A stretch of DNA of 64,000 nt from JAPWJZ01 sp965279315 (lineage in GTDB: Bacteria > Pseudomonadota > Alphaproteobacteria > Micavibrionales > UBA2020): positions 3,224,001-3,288,000 of the forward strand of contig OZ257145.1 in NCBI GenBank assembly GCA_965279315.1. The letters run 5' to 3'. The notes under the pieces were generated by a model. It worked only from the letters and a program-made list of their open reading frames with translations. It was not told where the DNA came from and ran no database searches. Every line of letters begins with the position of its first letter. Within the stretch, counting starts at the first letter, position 1. The translations under genes and the position numbers were made by a program. Positions 41,996-51,720 of the stretch are shown piece by piece.

Positions 41996-43279
41996 TTACT
42001 CCTTCGAATAGATGGGGAATTTTTCGCAGAGTTTGCGGACTTCCGCCAGCACAGCTCTCTCTATCTCGCCATTGTTGCCCGCGCCGTTCTTGGCGAGGCC
42101 GTCCAGCACGGCAACCATGTATTCGCCGACCAGCTCGAATTCCGCCTTGCCGAAGCCGCGCGTGGTGGCGGCGGGGCTGCCGACGCGCAGGCCCGATGTC
42201 ACCATCGGTTTTTGCGGATCAAACGGGATTGCGTTTTTGTTGCATGTCATGCCGGCATGCTCGAGCGACAGCTCGGCATCCTTGCCGGTCAGGTTTTTCG
42301 GGCGCAGGTCGATCAGCACAAGGTGGCAATCCGTGCCGCCGGAGACGATATCGACGCCGCCTTGCTTCAGCGTGTTCGCCAGCACGCGCGCGTTATCGAG
42401 CACATTCTGCGCGTAAGCCTTGAACGACGGCTGCAGCGCCTCGCCGAACGACACGGCCTTCGCCGCGATCACATGCTCCAGCGGGCCGCCTTGCAGCCCG
42501 GGGAACACGGCGGAATTGATCTTCTTGATGATCTCCTCGTCATTCGTGAGGATGATGCCGCCACGGGGGCCGCGCAGCGTCTTGTGCGTGGTCGAGGTCG
42601 TGACATGCGCATGCGGCACGGGCGACGGGTACACGCCGCCGGCCACGAGGCCCGCGTAATGCGCCATGTCGACCATCAGGTAAGCGCCGACTTCATCGGC
42701 AATCTTGCGGAAGCGCGGGAAATCGATCACGCGCGGATAGGCGGATGCGCCCGCGATGATCAGTTTCGGCTTGTGTTCGCGCGCGAGGCGCTCGACTTCT
42801 TCCATGTCGATCAGCGCGTCTTCCTTGCGGACACCGTACTGGATCGCGTTGAACCATTTGCCCGACATGTTCGGCTTCGCGCCATGCGTCAGGTGGCCGC
42901 CATGCGCGAGCGCCTGCCCCAGGATCGTGTCCCCCGGCTGCACCAGCGACATGAAAACCGCCTGGTTCGCCTGCGCGCCCGAATGGGGCTGCACGTTGGC
43001 GAATTTCGCACCGAACAATTCGCACAGGCGGTCAATCGCAAGCTGTTCCGTCACATCGACGAATTCGCAGCCGCCGTAGTAACGCTTGCCCGGATAACCT
43101 TCGGCGTATTTATTGGTGAGGACAGAACCTTGCGCCTGCAGAACCGCGCGGCTGACGATGTTTTCGGATGCGATCAGCTCGATCTGGTCCTTCTGGCGGC
43201 CCAGTTCCTGGCGGATGGCGTTGAACACGGCGGGATCGGCTTCCGCGAGGTCGGTTTCAAAAAAATTGAATGCAGCCAT
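41996..43279 (-). CDS. glyA: Serine hydroxymethyltransferase
   Basis: 427 residues. [38 protein letters not shown] is near the N terminus, and [13 protein letters not shown] contains the PLP-binding lysine. [13 protein letters not shown] is the cofactor loop. Interconverts serine and glycine with transfer of the one-carbon unit to tetrahydrofolate. ATG 43279 has AGAAAG ahead of it and gives a normal N terminus (MAAFNFF); an ATG at 43309, directly after the rpiB stop, lacks a site. Confidence 0.96.
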   Translation of the reverse strand: MAAFNFFETDLAEADPAVFNAIRQELGRQKDQIELIASENIVSRAVLQAQGSVLTNKYAEGYPGKRYYGGCEFVDVTEQLAIDRLCELFGAKFANVQPHSGAQANQAVFMSLVQPGDTILGQALAHGGHLTHGAKPNMSGKWFNAIQYGVRKEDALIDMEEVERLAREHKPKLIIAGASAYPRVIDFPRFRKIADEVGAYLMVDMAHYAGLVAGGVYPSPVPHAHVTTSTTHKTLRGPRGGIILTNDEEIIKKINSAVFPGLQGGPLEHVIAAKAVSFGEALQPSFKAYAQNVLDNARVLANTLKQGGVDIVSGGTDCHLVLIDLRPKNLTGKDAELSLEHAGMTCNKNAIPFDPQKPMVTSGLRVGSPAATTRGFGKAEFELVGEYMVAVLDGLAKNGAGNNGEIERAVLAEVRKLCEKFPIYSKE

Positions 43280-43309
43280 CGGGGTTTCTTTCTTCTGGGC
43301 ATTAGTCAT

Positions 43310-43759
43310 TTAAGCACCGCACTTTCCTAATTTCTCGACGCGGCCCGCATGGCGGCCACCTTCAAAATCCGTTGATAAAAATACATTCACGCAATCAAGC
43401 GCCGTTTCCACGCCCAGCAGGCGCGCACCCAGCGCAATCACATTGGCATCGTTGTGCAGGCGCGACAGCCGCGCCGAGGTCACATCATGCGCCAGCGCGC
43501 AGCGCATGCCCTTGTACCGGTTGACCGCAATGCTGATGCCGATGCCGGAGCCGCATATCGCAATGCCGATGGGCGCCTGCCCTGCCGCAATCGCCTCGGC
43601 CAGTTTAAACCCGAAATCGGGGTAATCGACGCGGTCTTCGCTGAAAGGGCCAAGGTCGATCACCTCGTGCCCGGCTTTTTTCAGATGTTCGACCACCGCG
43701 GCCTTCAGCTGAAAGCCCGCATGGTCGGAAGAAATGGCTACTTTTTTACCCTCGGCCAA
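43310..43759 (-). CDS. rpiB: Ribose-5-phosphate isomerase B
   Basis: 149 residues of the RpiB/LacAB fold: KKVAISSDHAGFQLK, VIDLGPFSEDRVDYPDFG, and GIAICGSGIGISIAVNRYKGMRCALAHD with the catalytic Cys, then HNDANVIALGARLLG. Interconverts ribose-5-phosphate and ribulose-5-phosphate. Likely TTG start at 43759 without a strong ribosome site. First gene of the run to nusB. Confidence 0.94.
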   Translation of the reverse strand: MAEGKKVAISSDHAGFQLKAAVVEHLKKAGHEVIDLGPFSEDRVDYPDFGFKLAEAIAAGQAPIGIAICGSGIGISIAVNRYKGMRCALAHDVTSARLSRLHNDANVIALGARLLGVETALDCVNVFLSTDFEGGRHAGRVEKLGKCGA

Positions 43760-43873
43760 GGTCTTGACCCCAAGATATTGTTACGGCTGCCCTGATATAC
43801 CAAATGTAGTAGGGGTATTCCAGAAGTATCACGCTAGATGTTGAATCTTTATTATGGATAATAGATATTAGAG

Positions 43874-43956
43874 CGTCATTCCCGCGAAAGCGGGAATCCC
43901 GTCGGCCTCTCGCGTCTCTGCCAATCACGGAGATCCCCGCCTTCGCGGGGATGACG
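43874..43956. repeat. REP-like paired palindrome
   Basis: The left unit CGTCATTCCCGCGAAAGCGGGAATC and right unit GATCCCCGCCTTCGCGGGGATGACG each form a hairpin and are also reverse complements of each other at most positions. This is the general form of bacterial intergenic REP/BIME elements. Confidence 0.88.
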
Positions 43957-44000
43957 ATGGGGGTGGAGTTGGTTTTGTGCGCAAAGCTTCCCATCCCGCC

Positions 44001-44103
44001 ATGCCCGCCTTGTGCAGGCATCCAAAAGGCCGTCCGGCCGTCATGTGACTCGGCATTATAAGACCCGCGGACACGCTTTTGGACTCCCGCACAAGGCGGG
44101 GGT
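44001..44103. repeat. 28-nt imperfect inverted repeat
   Basis: Arms 44001-44028 (ATGCCCGCCTTGTGCAGGCA...) and 44076-44103 pair at about 23 of 28 positions around a 47-nt spacer. Different in sequence from the preceding REP-like unit, so a second repeat family. Confidence 0.8.
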
Positions 44104-44113
44104 GGCGCTGGAT

Positions 44114-45145
44114 TTAGGACGCGGGGTTGCCCGGCAATTTCAAATTCCGCTTCGGCTTTTCCAGCATCGGGCCGCCGATGAGGGTATTTTCCGCTGTGCC
44201 GCCGAGGCGTTCCAGCGCGGTGTGGGCTTTTTCGATGGGGGTTTTGTCGCTGAATTCGTCGAAGGTTTTCATGACGACGGCTTCGGATTTCGTGTTCAGG
44301 TTATGCGTGACTTGCGTATAGGTGCGGGCGGAGAAGTTGAATATTTCGGTGAGCCTGTAGCCGATGCTGCGGTCGACCGATGAAAAGGCCACGCGGTCGT
44401 TCGACAGCAGCTGCCACGGATCAACCGGTTTTTTCTCAGGCATAGGCTCGGGCGGGCGTTCGGCCTGTTTCGCGGCCTCGGCGGCTTTTTGCGCTTCGGC
44501 TTTTTTCTCTCGGGCGCGCAGATCTTTGGCGGCGTCGGCCTTTAGCACCTGCGCTTGGTAATCCTTGCCGTTATCGACGGCGAAATCCCAGATGGTTTTT
44601 CCGGCCTTGGTCACCGCCTGCAAATCCGCGCCTGCGCTGACCAGCACCTTGATAACGTCGGCGTCGCCGCGCGCGGCGGCGAGGTGCAGCGGCGTGACGC
44701 CCTGCTCGTCCGCCGCATTCACATTCGCGTCGTGGTTGATGAGGAAGGAAACGCCCTCGGTTTTGTATCCCTGCATCGCCGCCCAGTGCAGCGGCGTGCG
44801 GCCGTCATTGTCGCGCGCATGGATGTTCGCGCCGAAATGCACCATGTCGGTCATTTTGTAATGGATGGTGTAATCAATGTCCTGCACGGCGTGGTGCAGC
44901 AGCGTTGCCCCTGCCCCGTCTTTCGCATTCACATCGACGCCGCGGTTGAGGAACATGGCGACCAGCTCCCGCCCGCCCTTGTGGCTGTAATCCGCCCGCT
45001 GGATGGCGATATGTGCGCCGGGGCGGCCTTGCGCATCGGTCACATGCGGGTCGGCACCGGCATTCAGCATCGCGCGCGCGTTATCGGCATCGCCGCGCGC
45101 GACGGCGTTCAGCAGCCTGATATCGTTATCCCGGGTGGCGGGCAT
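44114..45145 (-). CDS. Ankyrin-repeat protein (343 aa)
   Basis: About five ankyrin repeats fill residues 5-205, with clear consensus pieces: DNDIRLLNAVARGDADNARAMLNAGADP, DGRTPLHWAAMQG and QGVTPLHLAAARGDADVIKVLVSAGADLQ. A charged coiled coil (LRAREKKAEAQKAAEAAKQAE) follows, then a unique 110-residue C-terminal region (NDRVAFSSVDRSIGYRLTEIFNFSARTY). A protein-binding scaffold; partner unknown. No signal peptide. Unrelated in detail to the second ankyrin gene at 57578. Confidence 0.88.
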   Translation of the reverse strand: MPATRDNDIRLLNAVARGDADNARAMLNAGADPHVTDAQGRPGAHIAIQRADYSHKGGRELVAMFLNRGVDVNAKDGAGATLLHHAVQDIDYTIHYKMTDMVHFGANIHARDNDGRTPLHWAAMQGYKTEGVSFLINHDANVNAADEQGVTPLHLAAARGDADVIKVLVSAGADLQAVTKAGKTIWDFAVDNGKDYQAQVLKADAAKDLRAREKKAEAQKAAEAAKQAERPPEPMPEKKPVDPWQLLSNDRVAFSSVDRSIGYRLTEIFNFSARTYTQVTHNLNTKSEAVVMKTFDEFSDKTPIEKAHTALERLGGTAENTLIGGPMLEKPKRNLKLPGNPAS

Positions 45146-45230
45146 CGGATGCGGTTTCCGTTGTTGAGTTGGTGTGCATTTTACATACGACAGAAGCAGG
45201 TTTGGGTCAAGATGCTGTGATTATGACAAA

Positions 45231-45434
45231 TTATTCCTTGATATGCCCGTTCTTCTTCAGCACATAGGCCAGCCGCGCCAGCGCGTTTTTCTTGAATACC
45301 GCCTCGCCCGCACTCGCCGGGCACTGGATGACGATTTCGGTCATGGTTTCCGTGTCCATCGCGCTCACGCGCATGGCGGGGCCCATCTGCCGGAATTCGA
45401 AAATGACCTCGCGCCCTTGCAGTATTTCTGCCAT
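45231..45434 (-). CDS. DUF6898-type small protein (67 aa)
   Basis: [41 protein letters not shown]..., ending [16 protein letters not shown]. The [10 protein letters not shown], TETxTEI and [18 protein letters not shown] pattern fits a small family common next to metabolic genes in alphaproteobacteria; function unknown. GGGGGAAAA before ATG 45434 fixes the start. Divergent from the acyl-CoA dehydrogenase, whose start lies 35 nt away. Confidence 0.75.
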   Translation of the reverse strand: MAEILQGREVIFEFRQMGPAMRVSAMDTETMTEIVIQCPASAGEAVFKKNALARLAYVLKKNGHIKE

Positions 45435-45468
45435 ATTTTCCCCCAGCACCCATCTTAGGATTAAACCG

Positions 45469-46698
45469 ATGAACGCTCAAGCAGCCGCGAGTATCCCCAT
45501 GGAAAAGAAACTGGATAAGACCAAACTGAAGCCGTCCTTTAAATGGGACGATGCGCTGCTGCTGGACGACCAGCTGACGGACGAGGAGCGCATGATCCGC
45601 GATGCGGCGCGCGACTATTGCCAAGACAAATTGATGCCCCGCGTGCTGGAGGCGAACCGCCACGAGATTTTCCACCGCGAGATCATGACAGAAATGGGCG
45701 CGCTCGGCCTGCTGGGTTCCACGCTGCAGGGTTATGGCTGCGCGGGCACGAATTACGTTTCCTACGGATTGATCGCGCGCGAGGTGGAGCGTGTGGATAG
45801 CGGCTATCGCTCCGCCATGTCGGTGCAATCATCCCTGGTCATGTACCCGATCTATGCGTTTGGCACCGAAGAACAGCGCCAGAAATACCTGCCCAAGCTC
45901 GCGACCGGCGAATGGGTCGGCTGTTTCGGGTTGACCGAACCGGATGCGGGGTCTGACCCGTCATCGATGAAAACCCGCGCCGTGAAGACCAAGGGCGGCT
46001 ATACGCTCAAGGGCGCGAAAATGTGGATCACCAATTCACCGATCGCGGATGTGTTCGTGGTCTGGGCGAAAGATGAAGCGGGCGATATCCGCGGCTTTGT
46101 GCTGGAAAAAGGCATGAAGGGTTTGTCTGCTCCGAAGATCGAGGGCAAGTTCTCGCTCCGCGCCTCCATCACCGGCGAGATTGTGATGGACGATGTGTTC
46201 GTGCCCGAAGAAAACAAGTTCCCCGAAGTGAAAGGCCTGACCGGCCCGTTCTCCTGCCTCAACAATGCGCGCTATGGCATTTCGTGGGGCGCGCTGGGTG
46301 CGGCGGAATACTGTTTCCACCAGGCGCGGCAATACGCGCTCGACCGTATCGTGTTCAACCGCCCGCTGGCGGCGAACCAGATCATCCAGCTGAAGCTCGC
46401 CAATATGCAGACGGAAATCACCCTCGGCCTGCAGGGCGCGCTCCGCCTTGGCCGGTTGAAGGATGAGGAACGCGCGGCGCCCGAGGCGATTTCGATGATG
46501 AAGCGCAACAACTGCGGCAAATCGCTGGAAATCGCCCGCACAGCGCGCGACATGCTGGGCGGCAACGGGATTTCGGACGAATTCCATGTCATCCGGCACG
46601 TCATGAACCTCGAGGCCGTCAACACTTATGAAGGCACGCATGACGTCCACGCCCTGATTTTGGGCCGTGCGATCACGGGCATTCAGGCCTTCGGTTAA
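45469..46698 (+). CDS. gcdH: Glutaryl-CoA dehydrogenase
   Basis: 409 residues of the acyl-CoA dehydrogenase fold. The FAD-binding segments are [20 protein letters not shown] and [18 protein letters not shown]. The C-terminal [30 protein letters not shown] holds the catalytic Glu in the context specific for glutaryl-CoA dehydrogenases. It oxidises and decarboxylates glutaryl-CoA to crotonyl-CoA in lysine/tryptophan breakdown. ATG 45469 follows TAGGA; longer frames upstream are not coding. Confidence 0.94.
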   Translation: MNAQAAASIPMEKKLDKTKLKPSFKWDDALLLDDQLTDEERMIRDAARDYCQDKLMPRVLEANRHEIFHREIMTEMGALGLLGSTLQGYGCAGTNYVSYGLIAREVERVDSGYRSAMSVQSSLVMYPIYAFGTEEQRQKYLPKLATGEWVGCFGLTEPDAGSDPSSMKTRAVKTKGGYTLKGAKMWITNSPIADVFVVWAKDEAGDIRGFVLEKGMKGLSAPKIEGKFSLRASITGEIVMDDVFVPEENKFPEVKGLTGPFSCLNNARYGISWGALGAAEYCFHQARQYALDRIVFNRPLAANQIIQLKLANMQTEITLGLQGALRLGRLKDEERAAPEAISMMKRNNCGKSLEIARTARDMLGGNGISDEFHVIRHVMNLEAVNTYEGTHDVHALILGRAITGIQAFG

Positions 46699-46701
46699 GC
46701 C

Positions 46702-47277
46702 TTGGATCCGGTCACGCTTCTTTTGCCGCTGCTGGTCGTGATTTGCGGCATCGTCGTGCTCCACCGCCGCAAGAAACGCGCAGATGTTCTTGTGCTCAAC
46801 GACGATATCCTCCCGGTCATGAAGGTGCCCGCAACGCCGAACGGCGATGCGCTCGACGAGCACCGCGACGCGATCCTCGGCCAGCTCTGGACGGTGATGG
46901 CGGGATTAGAGAAAAAACGCCAGACCGATCCGCCAAATGCTGAAGGCTGGGCGATGCTGACGGGTGCAATCCTTAAATACGCAACTGCGCTGAAGCTGCG
47001 CCCGCGCGATATCCCCGTCATCATCATCGCAACAACCAATGCCGCATCGATACTGGAGCGCGAGAGCGAGACAGGACTGCCCGATGCCGCCAAGGCATCC
47101 GATATCCGCGAAATGTCCTATTACCTTAGCAGCGCATCGACGCCGCACCAGGACGCGCTGTTAAAAACCCACGGCCACGGCATGACGCCGGACGAGATGA
47201 AAAACGCGCTCGGCTTCATCAACAGTTTGCAGTGGGACAGGTCGCAGAAGGCCTTCGTGACGAAGACGCTGCATTAG
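46702..47277 (+). CDS. Hypothetical membrane-anchored protein (191 aa)
   Basis: One N-terminal helix (VTLLLPLLVVICGIVVLHRRKKR), then a soluble helical region: DEHRDAILGQLWTVMAGLEKKRQTDPPNAEGWAMLTGAILKYATAL. No family recognised. TTG at 46702 is the only early start, three bases after the gcdH stop, so the gene probably rides on the gcdH message. Ends against the convergent 47274-47756 gene (4-nt overlap). Confidence 0.7.
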   Translation: MDPVTLLLPLLVVICGIVVLHRRKKRADVLVLNDDILPVMKVPATPNGDALDEHRDAILGQLWTVMAGLEKKRQTDPPNAEGWAMLTGAILKYATALKLRPRDIPVIIIATTNAASILERESETGLPDAAKASDIREMSYYLSSASTPHQDALLKTHGHGMTPDEMKNALGFINSLQWDRSQKAFVTKTLH

Positions 47278-47756
47278 GGCTTGGGCAGTTTCGGCGCGGG
47301 GAATTTGTCGAGGGTCATTTTCGAGATGCCGGTGGTGCCGAGGCTGAAGGCCTCGGCGAATTCCTTTTCGGCATGGATTCTAAATATCGCGGCCAGTATC
47401 TGGTCTTTCGCATCCGCATTGCTTTCGCGCACCCAGATCGTGCGGCGCGACGTGCCGTTGGACAGATGCAGGTGCAGGTAATCGACCGAACCGCTTTCCG
47501 GCTTCACTGCGACAAACGGAACCTCGACATCGTGCAGCGTGACAATACCGTTGGCCAGGGCGGAAATGTTCGTGCCGCTGTCCAGCCCTTGATTGGCCGG
47601 GCGCACCAGCAGCGCGGCGGGCATGCCGTTTTCCTGCAGATCCTTCACCGCGTCGCGCAGCACGCCGAGCGTGAGGCCGAGCAGCTTGGTCTCGCGCGCG
47701 GCGTTGTAATCCTTGCGCACCTTGTCGAATTTTTCCTGCAGCGGGTTCGGCGTCAC
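47274..47756 (-). CDS. Hypothetical protein, tandem paralogue 2 (160 aa)
   Basis: GTG start at 47756 overlapping the upstream TGA (GTGA). MTPNPLQEKFDKVRKDYNAARETKLLGL is followed by VLRDAVKDLQENGMPAALLVRP, a strand-rich middle, ILAAIFRIHAEKEFAEAFSLGTTGISKMTLDKFPAPKLPKP. The order DAVKxLQExGM ... FS/AxxTGISxxxxxKxPAPKL is shared with the upstream gene, so they are tandem paralogues. No family recognised. Confidence 0.72.
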   Translation of the reverse strand: MTPNPLQEKFDKVRKDYNAARETKLLGLTLGVLRDAVKDLQENGMPAALLVRPANQGLDSGTNISALANGIVTLHDVEVPFVAVKPESGSVDYLHLHLSNGTSRRTIWVRESNADAKDQILAAIFRIHAEKEFAEAFSLGTTGISKMTLDKFPAPKLPKP

Positions 47757-48274
47757 GGGTTCGCACTCCCCAGCTTCGGCGCGGGCAGCGGTTTCTTGTC
47801 GAGCCTGCCGCTGATGCCCGTCGCGGGCACGCTGAATGCGGATGCCGCCTGCGCCTGCGCAAGATGATCGATGATGACGTTCATGATCGCGTCCTTCAGC
47901 GACACCGCACCGTTGGTGGGCGGCGGCGGCCACGGCCCTGTCCAGCTTTCGCGCAAGGATTCAAAATTCGTCACCTGCCCGCTCGCGTCAGACGCGATCA
48001 AGTTGGCCTTGTTATAGGTGCTGAGGACAATCCATTCCAGCGCCTGGCCGTCGGCGACCGTGGTGGCGTTCACAACCGGGATTTCATTGCGCACAACCGC
48101 GCTGCCGTTTTTGCGCAGGCGCGTTTCCAGCGAGATATTCATGCCGGACTCCTGCAGCTCCTTCACGGCGTCGCGAAGGGCGGTCAGGTAGGCGCTCGCA
48201 TAGGTTTCCTCCAGCCTTTTGGCAAAGGCCTGCGATGCGGCATCGAATTTTGTCTTTATTTCGGATTCTTTCAT
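47753..48274 (-). CDS. Hypothetical protein, tandem paralogue 1 (173 aa)
   Basis: MKESEIKTKFDAASQAFAKRLEETYASAYLTALRDAVKELQESGMNISLET, then ALEWIVLSTYNKANLIASDASGQVTNFESL, and a tail VPATGISGRLDKKPLPAPKLGSANP. Soluble. Resembles the downstream gene in overall plan and tail motif; coupled to it by a GTGA overlap. Function unknown. Confidence 0.72.
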   Translation of the reverse strand: MKESEIKTKFDAASQAFAKRLEETYASAYLTALRDAVKELQESGMNISLETRLRKNGSAVVRNEIPVVNATTVADGQALEWIVLSTYNKANLIASDASGQVTNFESLRESWTGPWPPPPTNGAVSLKDAIMNVIIDHLAQAQAASAFSVPATGISGRLDKKPLPAPKLGSANP

Positions 48275-48343
48275 GGTTATTTTACATACAACATCCAGCC
48301 GCGCAATACAACCCCCTGCCCGCTAAGGCATTGACTGGAATAG

Positions 48344-48372
48344 AAAAACCCGCCGGAACGCGGCGGGTTTTT
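48344..48372 (-). terminator. Terminator after 48396-49172 gene
   Basis: AAAAACCCGCCG-GAACG-CGGCGGGTTTTT: 12-bp perfect stem with T-runs on both strands, 24 nt past the stop of the membrane-protein gene. Confidence 0.93.
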
Positions 48373-48395
48373 CCTGCGTGTAAGCTTGGTATGTC

Positions 48396-49172
48396 TTAGA
48401 GTCCCGGTGCCTTCGGCGCGGCCCCCGGCACGAGGGGCTGTACCTTGTTGACGGTGATCTTGTTCGCGGCCTCGATCGGCACGGTCATCGAAATCTTCTG
48501 GCCGTCGACCACGGTTTCAAACGTGATCATGGTGCCGGAGAGCGCGCCCACCGCCGCCTGCTGGCCGCCGCCCTGCACGGGCTGCGCCTGGCCGTTCGGC
48601 TGCACGACAGGCTGAACCTGCTGGCCCTGCCCTTGCGCCGCGCGGCGTGCATCGGCCGCCGCCTTCGCGCGCGCCTGCAATTCTTCCTGCGGCACTTCGC
48701 GGACGCTCAGCAGGTTGGGGAAAGTGTGGATGAACGGGATGTCGATGCGCGAACCGTAATAGCGGATGTGATAGGTCTTGTTCGCGGGGCTCGCCGCTTC
48801 GCGCGTTTTCTTGTCGGCGGGCGATTCATCGTAAGGCACGTAAGTATCGCGGCCCTCGCCCAGCATGTCCTGCATGTCTTTCGAATTGAATTTCAGGTGC
48901 AGCAGCGTGTTTTCGTTCGCCAGCACCGTGCCCTTGTCGGTGATGATCTTGTAGTTATAGATCGCGCCCTTGTCTTCGTCATAGCGCACGTATTCCGATT
49001 TCACTTCCTTGATCTTCACTTCGGTCTCGTGGATCGTACCGTAGTGATAATAGGCCGGCCCGCCGATCGCCGCACCGCCGATGGTCGCCATGATGAACGC
49101 GCGTTTCAGCTTGCTGCCGAAATCGCCTGCTTTTTCTTTAAAGGTCTTCTTGCGACCATAGCTGGATGCCAT
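48396..49172 (-). CDS. Hypothetical membrane protein, possibly DUF1523-like (258 aa)
   Basis: A basic N terminus, one helix (AFIMATIGGAAIGGPAYYHYG, about 25-45), then a beta-rich periplasmic part with TEVKIKEVKSEYVRYDEDKGAIYNYKIITDKGTVLANENTLLHLKFNSKDM. This recalls DUF1523 proteins, though I am unsure. It carries a Gln/Ala-rich linker (QGQGQQVQPVVQPNGQAQPV) and a C-terminal region. GGGAGAGAC precedes the ATG. Role unknown. Confidence 0.72.
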   Translation of the reverse strand: MASSYGRKKTFKEKAGDFGSKLKRAFIMATIGGAAIGGPAYYHYGTIHETEVKIKEVKSEYVRYDEDKGAIYNYKIITDKGTVLANENTLLHLKFNSKDMQDMLGEGRDTYVPYDESPADKKTREAASPANKTYHIRYYGSRIDIPFIHTFPNLLSVREVPQEELQARAKAAADARRAAQGQGQQVQPVVQPNGQAQPVQGGGQQAAVGALSGTMITFETVVDGQKISMTVPIEAANKITVNKVQPLVPGAAPKAPGL

Positions 49173-49340
49173 TTCTGTCTCTCCCGTAACGAAAATCGAA
49201 ATGAAATTATGAATTCAAGAAAATTAGCACCGTAAAGATGAAAGGTAAATGCGGGAAATGGAGAATGTTGGGGTGCTGGCAATAACGCAGTGGTTTTCAT
49301 AATTTAAATGCCGCTAAATCAACCTTCTTTTTAATACCAT

Positions 49341-51557
49341 TTATCTGTCTCTAAGCCCTGCTTCTTCCGTTGCTCTATCTGCGGGCCGATGATCAGCGAC
49401 CATAATAGTTTCCGGATTTCCTAAGTGCAAATATCGGATAGCATCTGAGGATGCTATAACGTCTGAGACCACACGATCAAAATCATCTGGCTCACTTCGA
49501 CAAGCAGCGAAAACATTCTTAAGCATGTTTTCATACCAATCTGGCTTAAAAGGGGTAATTTCATTGTTTGTTTTAAGCATCAAGTCTGACACTACATCTT
49601 CATCGTAGTATCCCTTCTCATGAAAGTGTCGAATGATGTCAGTGGAAAGCTCCATGCGCAGCAAGCCGCTGACCATATGTGTCCAAGACACGGCTATTCC
49701 CATTTTATTGATTAAATCTCCGTAATGGACGGCGCGATTAATTAGCCTCATAATAAATCTAGCAGCATCAGGGGCACGAATAGGCAAAGCTGTCGCAACT
49801 ACCGCAATCGCACCACAGGCAAGAAAGCCGTTAGCCACTGTTGCGTGGTTTCTATCAAACGGATGTGTGTCGCAAGCGCTTAAAATGACAATTGGAGGCA
49901 TTGATATCTTATCTACTAGTTCCCAAATATCAAACAGAGCACCATTGATCATTAATCCACCCGGTACATCTCCATCTTCATGCACAGCATGTCCATCTAC
50001 AATTAACATCGGGCCTTTGAACGAATTTATATATCTGCAGAACTCATCTGCTGTCTTGGGAGATGCAAACTTTCCTAGGATTGGATCCCCATTCCCATCT
50101 CTTGCGCTAAGCGCCCCCAACCTTAGATGAGGCGCAATTGGATCGCCTTCGTCGTACATAGAAAGCACAAGATATTCTTTAAATTTTGCTGGCGAAATAT
50201 AAATTGGGATTGGTGGGCGTATTTGTCCCATAAACAGATTCCCAGGTGTTGAATTTATACGCGAGACATCAAATCTAATACCTAGCGGTAACCCATCCAC
50301 TGGTAACCATTCGAGTGGAGCGTCTGCGATAATTTTTATTCCAGCCTCAGAATTGGCGATCAACTTTAAATGATCTGGGGGAATGCAGCTTAGAAGCGCG
50401 TCTTGGACTACCTTAAATACGCGCGCTGCCTTAACTGGAGGAGGATTTTCATGAGTCCGCAGAAACCGTGCAAGTTGGCCGATAACTCCTCCCGTCCGAT
50501 TTACTTCAGGAGGCAATCGCAAAGTCGCCGCCACTGTTCCCGCTGTACGCAAACCAACAGCGGCAGTTGTCAATTTCATTTCAGCTCCACGAAGTCCCAG
50601 AACTGGGCCAATTAAATTAATTTGATTTTCTGTAGTGCCCTCATCTCCATCCATAAATCTCATGCCAATAGTATAGCCACGTTGTCGATCAAGTGATCGT
50701 AAGGCGTTCTTAATGATAAAATTATCTACACCACTTAAGAGGCGCTTAGAAATTCCGCGATATGCTGCAGGAGCTAGCAAAAACAAATCTGGGCGAGGAG
50801 GGTTAATGAGGTACCCAGGCCGCCCCTTTGTATGCTCCCAAAGAGCCATGACAGCCCTTACAGAATCTGTAATTCCCTGAAGATAATGCTCATGAGGCGA
50901 ACTCTCAAGTTGCCCATTTTCACTAGCAGGTGGCTCACCACCTGCCGCAATCAAAACCATTTCATTTGGTTTTGTTACGCCATGAGAGTGATATTTTAGA
51001 TTACTTGGCTTTCGAGGATGTGAAGTCCATTCGGAGAGATTTTTTAAGTGTTCCTGTATATCGAGACCTTTATAAACTTCTTTGGCTTTACGAGCTAAAC
51101 CCATTAAATGATTTTTCAAATTTTCTTGCGTAAAATCTGCGGGATGAATAGCGCCTCCCCCTTTATAAAAACTGATATGAACTGGCTTGATACGAAGTGT
51201 GCTACGCCAATTAGATACCGCCTTAGCCGTATCTGCATCGGCAGTAAAAACCACCATAAAAGGTTGATACGGAGTAGGCTTTCTTTTAGATATAAGCGTT
51301 GAAAGATTTATTGGTGACCACAACCAAGGACCTGCCCCAGCCCTTCTTCTTGAAAGACGATCGTCCATATTCAGTAAGGGATCATGAATATCTGGTGGAA
51401 GAGTTAGAATCCATTCCATTAGAGGAACAAAAGGCAGAAGGCCTGGTGCAAATCCCTGAAAAGGAGTTATTTCTTCCGGCTCCCAATCAGGTAATGCAAG
51501 AACATAGTAAATTTCGAAAGTTGGGGACGTTTGGAATATCTTAGAAAGAGATGACAT
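49341..51557 (-). CDS. CHAT-domain cysteine protease
   Basis: 738 residues. The C-terminal 300 residues form a CHAT (caspase-like) domain: MLIVDGHAVHEDGDVPGGL with the catalytic His near residue 522, and PPIVILSACDTHPF with the catalytic Cys near 560. The N-terminal 400 residues have no family I recognise, with motifs such as VLIAAGGEPPASENGQ and LFLLAPAAYRGISKRLLSG. The gene is clearly AT-richer than its neighbours, with codons (AAT, ATA, TTA) rare elsewhere here: it looks horizontally acquired. CHAT proteases often act in defence or programmed death, but no obvious partner lies next to it. Confidence 0.85.
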   Translation of the reverse strand: MSSLSKIFQTSPTFEIYYVLALPDWEPEEITPFQGFAPGLLPFVPLMEWILTLPPDIHDPLLNMDDRLSRRRAGAGPWLWSPINLSTLISKRKPTPYQPFMVVFTADADTAKAVSNWRSTLRIKPVHISFYKGGGAIHPADFTQENLKNHLMGLARKAKEVYKGLDIQEHLKNLSEWTSHPRKPSNLKYHSHGVTKPNEMVLIAAGGEPPASENGQLESSPHEHYLQGITDSVRAVMALWEHTKGRPGYLINPPRPDLFLLAPAAYRGISKRLLSGVDNFIIKNALRSLDRQRGYTIGMRFMDGDEGTTENQINLIGPVLGLRGAEMKLTTAAVGLRTAGTVAATLRLPPEVNRTGGVIGQLARFLRTHENPPPVKAARVFKVVQDALLSCIPPDHLKLIANSEAGIKIIADAPLEWLPVDGLPLGIRFDVSRINSTPGNLFMGQIRPPIPIYISPAKFKEYLVLSMYDEGDPIAPHLRLGALSARDGNGDPILGKFASPKTADEFCRYINSFKGPMLIVDGHAVHEDGDVPGGLMINGALFDIWELVDKISMPPIVILSACDTHPFDRNHATVANGFLACGAIAVVATALPIRAPDAARFIMRLINRAVHYGDLINKMGIAVSWTHMVSGLLRMELSTDIIRHFHEKGYYDEDVVSDLMLKTNNEITPFKPDWYENMLKNVFAACRSEPDDFDRVVSDVIASSDAIRYLHLGNPETIMVADHRPADRATEEAGLRDR

Positions 51558-51720
51558 TTAAAATGCCTGAGTAAAAGTTAATGTTACGTCTATTCAATAC
51601 ACAGAAAATAACCATTAATAACAATCACTCCACAGCAACTATTTGCTACGACATTTTAATGCACAAGAAATGAATACTCGCTGCTTTTTCTGGCGAACGA
51701 CTAGCGCAAAGAAAAGAAAT

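Larger units (their letters stand above)
43760..44113. other. Gene-free 354-nt region with two palindromic repeats
   Basis: No credible gene; the only open frame reads through the repeats. Contains the promoter side of rpiB and the two inverted-repeat elements at 43874-43956 and 44001-44103. Confidence 0.8.

Noticed and set aside
43746..44021. 91-codon minus frame upstream of rpiB
   Set aside because: Reads through the REP-like palindrome; its residues reflect the repeat.
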